The notes under the pieces were generated by a model that searched no databases, had not been told where the DNA came from, and saw only the letters and a list, made by a program, of their open reading frames with translations. Source: Monarcha castaneiventris obscurior (taxonomy: Eukaryota; Chordata; Aves; Passeriformes; Monarchidae). Taken from it: a DNA stretch of 64,000 nucleotides. Numbering within the stretch: the stretch's first letter is position 1; every line of letters begins with the position of its first letter. Location: positions 3,333,001 through 3,397,000 of the forward strand of contig JAMPIT010000511.1 of the NCBI GenBank assembly GCA_026261815.1. The letters are read 5' to 3'. The position numbers and the translations under genes are program-made. Shown one piece after another: positions 27,086-37,544 of this stretch.

Positions 27086-30084
27086 TAATGTGGATGTTGT
27101 TAATTTGGGGTATTTGACACATTCTGGGGTATTTGGTACCCTGCCTGTGAGAACCACAGCTCCCATCCCTGCCCGATGGAACTGGAGTGTTGTGGCTTTC
27201 AGTGAAACGAGGAAGTTCCCAAGCAACCCCGTATTTTATCAATGTAAATGATGAATGCTGGGAAAGCCAAAACTGGGTCTGTCAAGCTGCTGCTCCACTT
27301 GCACTTCTGATAACTCAGCTGCTGCTTTTTTGGGGGGAAACGAAAAGAAACAGATGGGTTTGGAGTTGGGTGGGGGTGGTGCATATTGGAAGACCCATTC
27401 CATTATCTCCCCTCAAACTGGGACTGGGGATTTCCCCTCCCCAAGGACTGCAGGGCAGGGGGCATCATCTGTGCTGCCCCTGGGAATGGGAGAGCCTGGA
27501 AATCTCGGGAGCGTCCCGTGCCGGGTGCAGGGATGAGCTTGTTCCTGCGGTGATCTGTGATGTAAATCAGAGCTAACAAGGGGGGCAGGCTGTGCTGCCT
27601 CTCCCCGAGCTGTGCAGATGGGGATGAGCTCCGAGATGCTCAATCTGTGCCTTCCTGCCTGCAAGATGGGCTTCAAAGAGCCGAGCTGTTGTTCCCTCGC
27701 CGCGGTCCTGGTGGCTCTCGGCGCCTTGTGCCGCCGTGGCTTTTTGGTCCCATTAAAATCAAGCTGTGAACAAAAGCAGGTTATTGATTTTTGAGACCGG
27801 GAGGATCCTTTGGCAGGCAGTTAATGAGCAGAGAGCTCTTCCAGGCTCTGATTTTTCGAAGGGTGTTGAAGTTGTAACATCTCAGTTAATGTGTGACAAG
27901 GAGCTTGCAAAGCCTCCCAGTCATGCAGAACGAATCTGTTCCTAAGTGGGGGTTTAGGGGAGGCCTCTGCTGGGTTTGGCTGCTGTGGATTAGTCCCCAA
28001 AACCTTTTTGGGTGTCCATGAGTGAGAAGAGAGAAGAGGGTCCCTCTTCAATGGGCACTTCTTGCTGTTGGGATTCACTGGGGTGACTCTCATCACCCTC
28101 TGGGGGCACAGACACAGCCTCAGCCCCAAAGCAGCGCCTTCAAAGGCTCAAATCCTCACTGCAGCCTCGAGAAGGAGTTGCAGGGGTTGGTTTGGGGGGT
28201 TCATTGTGGTGCCAAGCTGTGGGATACTCCTGGTGTATCCATGAACATGGACAAGGCCACGTGTGGGAGCAGCACTGCAGAGAAATCTGTTAAATGAATC
28301 CGCTGTGCACGAGCCCTCCAGTGCTTCCCCTGCTATTGCTGCGCCACAAGAGCATCTTGTGCACACAAAGATGAAAATTGCTGGGATGAGAAGAGTGGAG
28401 CTGGATGAGGGAGGTGGGCTGGAGTGCCACTGTTCCCTCTGAACGAGAGGGGATCTCTGCAGAGGCACAGCTCTCGTGCTGTCGATGGGACTGCGAGTGC
28501 AGCAGCCGTGTCTCCGTGCTGGGACTTGGTGGTTTTGTGCTCAATAATTGGATTTTTTTAGGCTGGGTGTGGGGGAGTACAGGAAATTCTGGGTTGTTTA
28601 CCCAAACGTTGAAGTCCCAAATGTGTTACATAGCTGTGATCCAGCACCTGTTGTGGCAGATGTGTGTTGGTGCCCCTGGTCAAGCACAGGGATGTGGATT
28701 TCGGAGGGCTGTGGATGAAGATCTGTCACTCCTGGCTTTTCCCTTCTGCTCCAAAACTCGTCCCCTTTGAAGCCCCCACATGGAGAGGGCAGGGACAGCA
28801 GATCCCAAGGACAGGGACAGCAAATCCCACCCTGGACAGCTCTCAGGTGAACCCGTTCAGCTGACCTGAAGGGAGCGTTGTCTAGGCAATTCCCAATTTC
28901 CCTCATTTTTCCCTGAGCAGTGACAAGACAGGCAGCACAGATAAAAGTTCCATTCCTGGGTCTGTAACAATGCCTTTAACATTAGTTCTGAGCACATGAA
29001 AAAGGCGCTGAGGCTCCCAACGAGCCAAAATTGTGCCAATACTGACAGAAACCATTTTCTGCAGTTGGTTTATTGCAGGTTTTAACTACAGCGTGGAAAG
29101 CAGAGGAAGAAACCCACCCCAGGCCCATGAGACACGTTCCCCCCATAATATCCATATTTATCACTCACCCCCCTCCTCCATCAGCTGCCTGCAGCTCTTC
29201 CAGGATCATTGTTTCCTCTTCGCTGCTGGAAGGCATCTCCCAAACTGTTATTTCCCCTTGTTAATGTTCTGCTCTCGCAGTTAATTCCATCTCCAGTCTC
29301 CACACCGTTAGTGGGAAACACATCCAGGTGGATAACTACCAATTTCCAGTGCACTGTTTTCCATCTCTTCCTGTTCTCTTCTCACTAGGAGATTTCCTGC
29401 TGCAGGTAACTGGAATTTGATGGTGTGTTCTGAGCTGGCAGAGTTGTCCTTCAGCCTCTCAGGTGGCATTTTGGCTGAAGGGACTGGTGGGAATGGCCAG
29501 ACTGGGAGTTTATTGGGGTGTGTTTGTAAAAAGTGGATGTTTGCAGGCAGAGCTGCAGGAACTTGGAGCCATTCCTCAGCACCAGCCCTGTGTGATGGGT
29601 TCAATTGAGTGGAACCTGTGTTCCAACTTCCCTGAGCCTGATTTTGCCTGAGTGCTGCTTGTTTATGGAGTTCACAGGCTGAGGGATGGGGGGACGCAAA
29701 GATTCCGTGAAAAGCGTAATTGGCTGGGTGATATCTGGGGCCTTTCTGACCACTTCATATTTGTAACGTGCCAAAAATAGCTGCTCCTTCTGCTGGAGCC
29801 ACGGCTGCTGCAGCTGGGAATAGATTTTAATTGATGGATCCTGTCAGGCTCCCGGCGGCCGTGCAGGCAGGAGAACCATTAAAGTGAGATTTCTTGTCCC
29901 TGCTCACTTAAACACTCTGCTACCAGCTCATGGCAGCCTTGCAGCTTTCCCTTAATATCCCCAGCCTTTGTACCCATATCCTAGGGCCGTATCCCGGGAT
30001 TTGAGGTTTCCCAGCAGGGAGAGCCGCTGGCCACGGGCTTTGTGTCCTGGTGTTACAGGTGTGCAAAGAATGTGTGTTACTGTG

Positions 30085-30565
30085 CATGGAATAAGGGCCA
30101 TGAACACCTCGGGAGTTGTTTGTGTGGAATAAGGGATGGGAACACCTTGGGAATTGTGTGGAATAAGGGATGGGAACACCTTGGGAATTGTTTGTGTGGA
30201 ATAAGGGATGGGAACACCTCGGGAGTTGTTTGTGTGGAATAAGGGATGGGAACACCTCGGGAGTTGTTTGTGTGGAATAAGGGATGGGAGCACCTCGGGA
30301 GTTGTTTGTGTGGAATAAGGGATGGGAACACCTTGGGAATTGTGTGGAATAAGGGATGGGAACACCTTGGGAGTTGTTTGTGTGGAATAAGGGATGGGAA
30401 CACCTCGGGAGTTGTTTGTGTGGAATAAGGGATGGGAACACCTCGGGAGTTGTTTGTGTGGAATAAGGGATGGGAGCACCTCGGGAGTTGTTTGTGTGGA
30501 ATAAGGGATGGGAACACCTTGGGAATTGTGTGGAATAAGGGATGGGAACACCTCGGGAGTTGTTT
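30085..30565. repeat. 34/38-bp minisatellite with 186-bp higher-order period
   Basis: About thirteen units of ggaataagggatgggaacac followed by ctcgggagttgtttgtgt (38 bp), or a shorter form ending ttgggaattgtgt (34 bp). The order of long and short units, and a gggagcacc variant, repeats after 186 bases, so blocks of five were duplicated together. Confidence 0.92.
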
Positions 30566-31084
30566 GCTGGAGACTTTTGGAGCTTGGGAAAAAGGTGGCA
30601 TTGAACTGGGACTCTGGGATGTGACCTTGTGTGGCTGGGATGTGACCATCCCTAAAGGAACCTGGACAAAGGCTGTGGTCGAGAGGAGAAACTTCTCTGA
30701 GGCTCCTCCAGCAGGGTCAGGGACCCGTGTGCGTTTGGGCTCTGAGTTTGTGCACCTTCCCAAGGCTTTTTCCTGGGAATAGCTGTGTTTCTGTGTTCCC
30801 TGCACCCTCCTTTTTGCCCATCTGCATTGGCTGTGCCTCCTCCCCAGCTCCAGGACCTGTTGCTGGAGGACCAAAAACCCCTCCTTTGCAGAGGGAGCCT
30901 ATTTTGACTCCTGGTTTGGAGAGGACTCATGGCTGTTCTCCTCACGGATGTGCAGGAGCATCCATCCCCACCCCACCCAGCCTCCCCGTCACCCACGAGG
31001 GCGCCAGCTCCGTTCAACCGGAATTACTGCCCTGCCCAAAGACACCACAGCGAGCCAGGGTTTGCTGCAATAACAACTCGGAAA

Positions 31085-31090
31085 TTTATT
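31085..31090 (-). terminator. Polyadenylation signal AATAAA of the nested gene
   Basis: The + strand reads tttatt here, i.e. AATAAA on the minus strand, about 195 bases past the TGA at 31283-31285. It is the first canonical signal downstream of the HMG-box frame. It implies a short 3' UTR that runs through the 20-bp minisatellite. Confidence 0.5.
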
Positions 31091-31099
31091 GGGACTTCC

Positions 31100-31297
31100 C
31101 AAGGCACTGCAATCACAGGTGGGAACTGCAATCACAGGTGGGAACTGCACTGTCAGGTAGGAACTGCAATCTCAGGTAGGAACGGCAATCTCAGGTAGGA
31201 ACGGCAATCTCAGGTAGGAATGGCAATCTCAGGTAGGAATGCAATCTCAGGTAGGAACGGCAGTCTCCGGCAGGAACTGCAGTCACAGGTAGGACAT
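31100..31297 (-). repeat. 20-bp minisatellite in the presumed 3' UTR of the nested gene
   Basis: About ten imperfect 20-bp copies on the + strand read like ctcaggtaggaacggcaat, with caggtgggaactgcaatcac variants at the left. The array begins shortly before the AATAAA (in transcript terms, just after the stop codon). It even covers the last codons of the frame, where the stop lies in a copy-like caggtagga context. Confidence 0.8.
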
Positions 31298-31744
31298 GAG
31301 GAAATTCCGCAGGCTCGCTGCCCTGGTGGTGAAGGAGACCATGATGTTCCTCAGGGCCCTCCTCCGGCTGGACATCCTCGGGCCCCTGCTTCTGCTCCTG
31401 CGGGCCCTCCTCCTGCCCCTCATGTAGTCGGCCATGTCCTTGTACATGTCCTTGTCTCTTTCGGGCAGCCTCTGCCACATGCGGCCCAGCCTCTTGGCCG
31501 TCTGCGCCATGCTCATGTGGGGGTACTTCCTCTGGAGCCGCCGGCGGTGCTTCTCCATGAAGATGAAGAAGGGCGGCAGCGGGCGCCCCGAGGACCTGAA
31601 GCGGACGCTCTTGGCAAAGCGCCTTGCCCTCCTGGCCCGGAGCCGGGAGTGGGCCCTGCCGAAGCGGCGCCGGGGCCTCTGGATGGTGATGCGGAACAGC
31701 ATCGTGGTGCTGGGCGCCCTCCCCGAGCGCACCGGCCGGGCCAT
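31283..31744 (-). CDS. Nested single-exon HMG-box, arginine-rich protein (candidate avian HMGB4 counterpart)
   Basis: This intronless frame of 153 codons plus TGA lies antisense inside the 46.3-kb CSMD2 intron. The ATG at 31744 is the first in-frame ATG and sits in a strong Kozak context (gcggccATGG). The frame stays open upstream only to a GTG near 31909, which I do not accept as a start. The protein has about 41 Arg but only 6 Lys and no Cys. Residues 1-53 are Arg-rich. Residues 54-109 form one HMG box, with PFFIFMEKH, a YP pair, AKRLGRMW (core Trp 90) and Tyr 101. The tail from residue 110 is again Arg/Ser-rich. The box resembles the second box of remembered mammalian HMGB4 (R-P near the start, H..L.R..P, S..Q.AK..G.MW), and human HMGB4 is also intronless and antisense within CSMD2. 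Box A is missing. I infer a nuclear DNA-binding, spermatid-chromatin type protein. Function and orthology are untested. Confidence 0.72.
   Translation of the reverse strand: MARPVRSGRAPSTTMLFRITIQRPRRRFGRAHSRLRARRARRFAKSVRFRSSGRPLPPFFIFMEKHRRRLQRKYPHMSMAQTAKRLGRMWQRLPERDKDMYKDMADYMRGRRRARRSRSRGPRMSSRRRALRNIMVSFTTRAASLRNFLMSYL
31418..31585 (-). other. HMG-box domain of the nested gene
   Basis: This segment covers residues 54-109 of the nested protein. It carries the hydrophobic cluster FFIF at the start of helix 1, the Tyr-Pro that ends helix 1, the motif AKRLGRMW in helix 2 with the hallmark Trp, and Y-K-D-M-A-D-Y in helix 3. The SOX/TCF signature (RPMNAFMVW) is absent, so it belongs with HMGB-like boxes rather than sequence-specific SOX boxes. 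Confidence 0.8.
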
Positions 31745-31929
31745 GGCCGCGCAGGGCTGCCCGGGCTGGGCCGCTCTGGCTGCTCTGGCTGCTCCTGCTC
31801 CCTCTGCTCCTCGGGCCCCTCTGCTCGAGTTGCGCTGCTGCGAGGCTGCGGAGGAGCGCGAGGCTGCGCTGCCCCTCAGCACCGGCCGCTGGAGCGCACT
31901 GAGCAGCACGGAGCAGGAACCGGCCAGGG

Positions 31930-32045
31930 CACCGCGCCGACGTCACCGCGCCACTGTGACATCAGGCTCCAGGGGCCAATCGGTGTGGGCCAGGCCGGCT
32001 CCCTGCAGTGCCATTGGCTGGAGGGGTGTGCTGATGTCATAGTTG
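31930..32045 (-). promoter_or_regulatory. Candidate proximal promoter of the nested HMG-box gene
   Basis: Upstream of the ATG on the minus strand there is a GC-rich stretch. It holds a near-perfect CRE (CGACGTCA on the + strand, 31938-31945), a second CRE-like 8-mer (TGACATCA, 31957-31964), a CCAAT pentamer (31976-31980 on +), an opposite CCAAT (ATTGG on +, 32013-32017) and a third CRE-like TGATGTCA (32032-32039). No clear TATA box is seen. CRE plus CCAAT promoters without TATA are common in CREM-driven spermatid genes, which would suit an HMGB4-like gene. The motif positions are observed; promoter function is inferred. Confidence 0.45.
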
Positions 32046-32640
32046 GGGAGCTGGAGAGGGTTTGCGTTGATGTGGAAGCGCTGCCGTGTGTGGAACGTTG
32101 GGGTGGGCGGTGGTGATGGCGCCGGGCCGTGGTGACGTGAGGTTCCCAGAGACGGGCGGGAGGGGCCAGGCCTGGTCCCTGGAACTCTGGTGGCTGGAGG
32201 GGTGTGATGATGTCATAACCATGATGGCGGAGCAGATCTTGGATGAGTTGGGAGCGCTCCATGGATGGAATTTTGGGATGGGATGTGGTGACCTCACTGT
32301 GCAGTGGGGACACATTCCCAAAGCCGATGGGGAGGGGCCAGGCCTGGTTCCTGTAACCCGGTTGGCTGGAGGGATGTGATGATGTCATAGCCATGATGAT
32401 GTCACGGCCGTGGTGATGGAGCAGGTCTTGGTTGAGTTGGGAGCGGAGTTTTGGGACATGACATGGGGACATCGCTGTGCCATGGGGACATCACTGTGCC
32501 CTGGTGCCATGTGGTCTCCCAGGCCCACCAGGAGGGGCCAGATCTTCTTCCTGTAACCCTGTTGGCTGGAGGGACGTGATGATGTTGTAGCCATGATGAT
32601 GTCATAGCCATGATGAAGTCACAGCCATGATGACATCTCA
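32000..32640. repeat. Four-copy promoter-like tandem repeat with CRE-like motifs
   Basis: Diverged units share a core of aggggcca, then about 30 bases, then ggctggaggg(g/a)(t/c)gtgatgatgtcata. The ggctggaggg starts lie at 32016, 32192, 32364 and 32564, spacings of 176, 172 and 200 bases. Copies carry TGATGTCA (CRE-like) at 32032-32039, 32208-32215, 32380-32387, 32397-32404 and 32597-32604. The first unit overlaps the candidate promoter of the nested gene, so the array looks like an amplified promoter or upstream region. Confidence 0.7.
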
Positions 32641-34911
32641 TCCCTTCACCCCAGGCTGTGCCCCTGCTCCAGCGCCGGGATTTTGGCTCTGTTTCTCACT
32701 CGGTGTTTTACAAACCTGTAACACCCAAGGAGGGAAGTGGAGGCCTCGGATTTTTTGTCATGATAAAATGTGGAGCCGCCGCTCGCCGCTGCGAGGTGGC
32801 AGCTCATAATGGGAAAATGGTTTAGTAGCAGCCCTAAAAATAATTGTCTGTGACAGCTGTTCCTTGGTTCCTGTCAGGAGAACCACTGTTATTTAAATCC
32901 ACAGCCCTTGGACTCCATGGCTAATTTATTTGGGTGGACTTTTCATTAATTTGAAAGGTTCTGCGGGTTTAAAAGCCTTCATTAATTATGCTCTAGCAGA
33001 TGAAAATGCAATAAGGTTCTGCAGGTTTGTCTGGGAAGAAAAGAAATTCCCAGCGGTTTGTTTGGTTGTTTCCAAAAGGTGCAATCAGTCGTTCCCAGGC
33101 AGAGGTGAGCTTGGCTGTCCCCGTCAGAATTCTTGTGACTGAGGACAGGACTATGAATAAAACAAATTGAAATTTTGACCACTCATTCCGAGTACAAGGT
33201 GATTTATTGAAGTTCCCAGTAGTGTTAAATATTCATATGTAGCCGATTGCATAAGTGCTAAATTATGAAACAGCCCCAGCTTCTGTAGAACTTGTCTCTG
33301 CTGAAAGGTAAAGATGGGGGAGCAGAAGCCTTGGAAGTCGGGAGTCATCCCTGAGTTCCACACGGATGACTTTGGAACTGTGTAATTCCCGTGCAATTAG
33401 GACGTGTGTAATTGCTGGGCTGGTTAATCCTGGCAGAGAGGGGCCGAGGACTCGGGGGGCTCTGTGGAAGCTCGTGGTGAAATCCAGCCTGGCCAGACCG
33501 TGCTGCCCAGTTCCCCTCCTGTGTTTACTCCAGGTTGTTTTGCAGTGACCTCAGCCTGGTAAATAAACTCCGTTTGTCCCACCAGCCTCGTTCCTTTCAT
33601 GTCCCGCCTCTCCCTGCAAGCCGAGAGGGTGATTTGCATTCCATTTATCTCTCCCACTCTCCCTTCCCTTGTTTCCTCTGCTCTCCAAAGAGAACCTGCC
33701 CTGGTGATTATTCTGGGGCAATGAAATAATTTCATTCCAGCAGTCACAGGTCCCTTCAGCAGGTGCTTTATTATCTCAATAATTCAGCCTAAGAGACTTT
33801 TCAGGCTCCCCAATTCCCACAGTTCAGAAGCTACAAATAAAACTCTTTTGCTCTTTCCCTGATTTGGTTTATTTAGCCTTTTTTTTTTTTTTCCCTGTGT
33901 TCTTTCCAGATCCTCCCCAGGAATTATATTCAAATGTGGAATTGATGCTGTTCAGTCCAAGTGCCTTAAGGGGTGCATTGTGTTAAAATGCACATAAAGG
34001 CAGCGCTGTCCCACTTGGGCTGGGTCATTTATAAAATTCACTTCCAATCGAGGCCATTTATCTGAACTCAGCACGATGTTTGCTCATGTCCCTGGATTAC
34101 CTACATCCTCCATCAAAATAGGTCAGCTGGGTCCAGGGAAATCTGGGATAGAAGCGCTGGAATAAACAGAGGGCAGGGCTGGGGTGGGACACACCCATCA
34201 ATCCTTTCTCGCTCATGGAGTTGGGTTTAACCCACTACCACTTCTGTGAGGCTTCTGCAGGCAGAGACGCCAGGACAAAGCAGCTTTATTGCACCAGTTT
34301 CCTCTTTTATTAGGGAATTTTTGGGTTTTATTTAGGATTTTCACGTGGAACAGTGATTGTTAAGGACAAATCGTTTGTGGGGAGCAGAGCCCAGGAAAAC
34401 CAGGCTTTGAACACATGAAGACACTGCAGAGCTTTTCCTGTGGCTGTGGCTGCTCCAGGTATTGGTTTAATCCCAGGAGTACACACGACAACATCCTGGA
34501 ATTGGTGATTCAAGGGGATTTGTGTTCATTTTCCTGCCTGGACCTGAACAGGTCCTGAGGCTGTGCTGAGACACCTCAGTGCCAGGATCCCACCAGGGCA
34601 GAGGGTCCAGATGTGTCCTGGGACTGCCCAGACCTGATTAGGAAGGAAAGACTTTGCCACCAGTCCTGGCAGAAACAAAATCTTAGTTGTGAACCTGTTT
34701 GGATTTGCAGCGAAAAGCAGAATTTACAAAGCTTGTATTTAGCAGAGAATATTGTAGCCAAAGAGGGAAAATGAAAAAACTCCACAAAAAATCACAAAAT
34801 GCCCCAAAACCCCCTCACAGACCTTGGCCAATGCTCTGCCTCCCCTATCAGGTAATGAGTGTTGCTGAAGGGATGGAACTGGCTCCAGTTTGCCGTGGTG
34901 GGTGAAAATTC

Positions 34912-35258
34912 CATGCCAGGAGGAGACTGGAAAAAAACCAAATAGGAATAGAGGTTATGCTTTGAAAAACCTCTGGGGTGACCCTCAGCAGCACTGGAGG
35001 AGGGGTGGCAGCATGGGATGAATCCCTGAGGGGAAGGACTCCTCACTCCAGCCTGCAAAAGCCAAGGAGCAAGTCTCCCAGACTCTGGAATTAAGGCACA
35101 ATGAGGATTCAAGGAAATCTCAAGGAGTGGAATAAAAAGCTTTTACCCTAAAAGAAGAAAACAGCACAAGTGGGAGGGACGTGTCCCACGTGTCCCATGT
35201 CTTCCAACCCAACCCATTCCACAATCCCGTGGCTCTCTTCCCCTCGGCTCTGCACGAG
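34912..35258 (-). repeat. Left arm of a large inverted repeat
   Basis: The reverse complement of this segment matches 36402-36757 at roughly 90% by eye over about 350 bases. Shared stretches include gtgcagagcc, tcttcttttagggtaaaagc, ggctggagtgaggagtcctt and gaggtttttcaaagcataac. The arm includes a short CR1 3' tail (about 35195-35235). Confidence 0.9.
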
Positions 35259-35764
35259 TCAAAGGCAAGCCAGGAGAACTCACAGGAGGAGAAGACTCCG
35301 TGTGAATTGCAATTAATGTTGAGGTGAAACTGTTGCCAGAGCACTCCCAGCAGCGCTCCCAGTCCCTGCCTCGTCAGGAGCAATCCCTGCAATACACAGC
35401 AGCTCCTCATTGGAAAGAACAAGTTTTTACTGTTACTTGAAAAAAACTGGAAGTGAAAACAGCCTCTTGACAGAAACCATCAGGACACACCAAAGAAAAA
35501 AAACCTGAAGCGGGAAGATGAGAAAAATGTCACTGCTCGTAATGATGTTAATTAGGAGGTAAATGAATGTTGACATTTGAGAGCTGAGCTGAAAGGATCA
35601 GACGTGTGAAGGTGTGGAGGATCTGTGTGGAGTCTGATGGAGGGAGAAGCTGAAATGTCTGAAGGATTGCCATTCCTGCAGGAGCAGAAGAAAGGAGAAG
35701 GTTCAGCATTGTCTTTGTTGGTTCTCTTAATGCCACGGGGTGAATCCAGCATTTAACAGTTTCA

Positions 35765-36118
35765 TGTCTTGTAGTAGAACAGGGACAAGAGCGAACGGAA
35801 GATTTCGTGATGTGACGGAAAGCAGAAAGCAGCGTGTAACCTTCCTCCCCTTCATTCCTCTGTGATAAGAATTACTCTAAACAATACAGCCCTTCATAAC
35901 CCCAGTAGCTTTACACCCCTTACTAACTTTTACCATCCCACCGTCCCCCCTCCTGACGTAGAGAAACCACCTCGACTATATAACCCCACGAAGTAGAACA
36001 ATAAAGCGCCATTTTGACCATCTGCCATATTGGTGCTGTGTGTCTGTGGCCCAAGCAGCTTGGGGGCTAGGCCGAGCTGCCGTGCCGGGTTCTTGAACCA
36101 GGTCGCCACTGCCTCACA
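35765..36118 (+). mobile_element. Candidate solo LTR, plus orientation
   Basis: The block begins tgtcttgtagtagaacaggg and ends near actgcctcaca, giving TG...CA ends. Inside are a TATATAA box (35977-35983), an AATAAA signal (36000-36005) and a U5-like stretch with ggttcttgaaccaggtcgcc. It sits in the loop of the large inverted repeat. I could not identify a target-site duplication, so the ends may be off by some bases. No gag, pol or env sequence adjoins it. Confidence 0.6.
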
Positions 36119-36401
36119 TACCGAGAGGCATCAATGTCTCGGACTCTTCCCTCTGATTTGGGATGGCAGGAAAAGGTCTCAGCACGGGGATGGGGCCTTA
36201 AAAGTCCCAAGGCGAATAGGAAATAGTTTATTTTCTAATCTGGTGCTATTGTGGTGTATTTTTGCATTTATTACAGGTACAGGTGCTCTCAGGTGTGTAA
36301 AGCTGAGCTCCGAGGCTCTGTCTGAGTCCCTCTGTAGTTCAGGTGTGCTCAGCCCACCCTGGGTGCCTGAGCTGCTCTCGTGGTGTTTGCTGTGGTTTTC
36401 C

Positions 36402-36757
36402 CTCGTGCAGAGCCAAGGGGAAGAGAGCCACAGGATCGTGGAGTGGGTGGGGTTGGAAGACATGGGACACGTGGGACACGTGGGACACGTCCCTCTCACT
36501 TATGCTGTTTTCTTCTTTTAGGGTAAAAGCTTTTCATCCCATTCCTTGAGAATTCCTTGAATCCTTATTGTGCCTTAATTCCAGAGCCTGGGAGACTTGA
36601 TCCTCGGCTTTGCAGGCTGGAGTGAGGAGTCCTTCCCCTCAGGGATTCATCCCACGCTGCCATCCCTCCTCCAGCACTGCTGAGGGTCACCCCAGAGGTT
36701 TTTCAAAGCATAACCTCTATTCCTATTTTTTTTTCCAGTCTCCTTTTTCCTGCCATG
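36402..36757 (+). repeat. Right arm of the large inverted repeat
   Basis: This is the partner of 34912-35258. The arms are separated by 1,143 bases that include the plus-oriented LTR. The right arm has one extra copy of a 9-base gacacgtgg unit (near 36468-36489) and a longer T run than the left arm. Homology stops at both inner and outer edges. Confidence 0.9.
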
Positions 36758-37544
36758 CTTTAGGGATCAGGGAGGTCTCTGCCCTGGGAAGCAGGGCTGC
36801 CTCAGGCATTTCCCAGCTTTAGGGCCTTGTGCTTCCAGATCCTCCCGGGAATGCTGCAATGCACCAGGAGAATCATCTCCCTAGAGGTGCCGTGCCCTTG
36901 TCCTGCTCACTCCATTCTCAAACCCAGTTTATCCCCTTTGCAATGTGGATTTTATGCTCCCTACTCCCTCCTTTACCCCTTTATTGTCCTGTTGGGGAGT
37001 GAAGGGGAAGGGAGGGGAATGGTCCCTCTCATGCTGCTGAAAGCTGCACGCCATAAACTCTTTACTTTCCCTACAATTCACACCGTGTTGCCTTTTATTC
37101 CTGCCCCTTTTTAATGTGAGTAGTTACTCCTGTTTCCCACTTTAATGCAATTACAGCACACTTCTCCTTCCCCAGATCCCAGGAAGGTGCCCAGCCTGCT
37201 CAGCCATTAAGTGGCATTAAATGGAGTAATTGCAAGATTAGGTTCCTTCGGCCGGGCCATAAAGAAATGCCATTACAGAGGAACTGCAGGAGAGCGCCTG
37301 GAGAATCAGGCTTTGAGGCTGAAAGCTCTGCAGGCACATTTTTATTGTTATTGACCACCCCAGAGCCTCTGGGAGAAGGGAGCCAAGGGCATTCCTGGGG
37401 TTTTTGTCCTCTGAGAAAGGAGTGAAGGCAGGAGTGGCTTCATGTGGGGCGGGTGGGATCAGCTGGGCTGTAGTGAGAATTAAAAATGTAATTGTCAGCC
37501 CTGGGAGGCACAGCTGTGGTGCTTGTCCAGCTCTGGATCCTCAG

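Noticed and set aside
31418..31585. Assignment of the HMG box to SOX, TCF or TFAM
   Set aside because: The SOX signature RPMNAF.VW is missing, there is no second box or mitochondrial leader, and the matches are to HMGB-type helix 1 and helix 2 motifs.
31745..31909. N-terminal extension of the HMG-box frame by 55 residues
   Set aside because: It begins at GTG with no ATG, reads as Ala/Arg/Ser GC-rich low complexity, and the Kozak-perfect ATG lies downstream. It is more likely 5' UTR.
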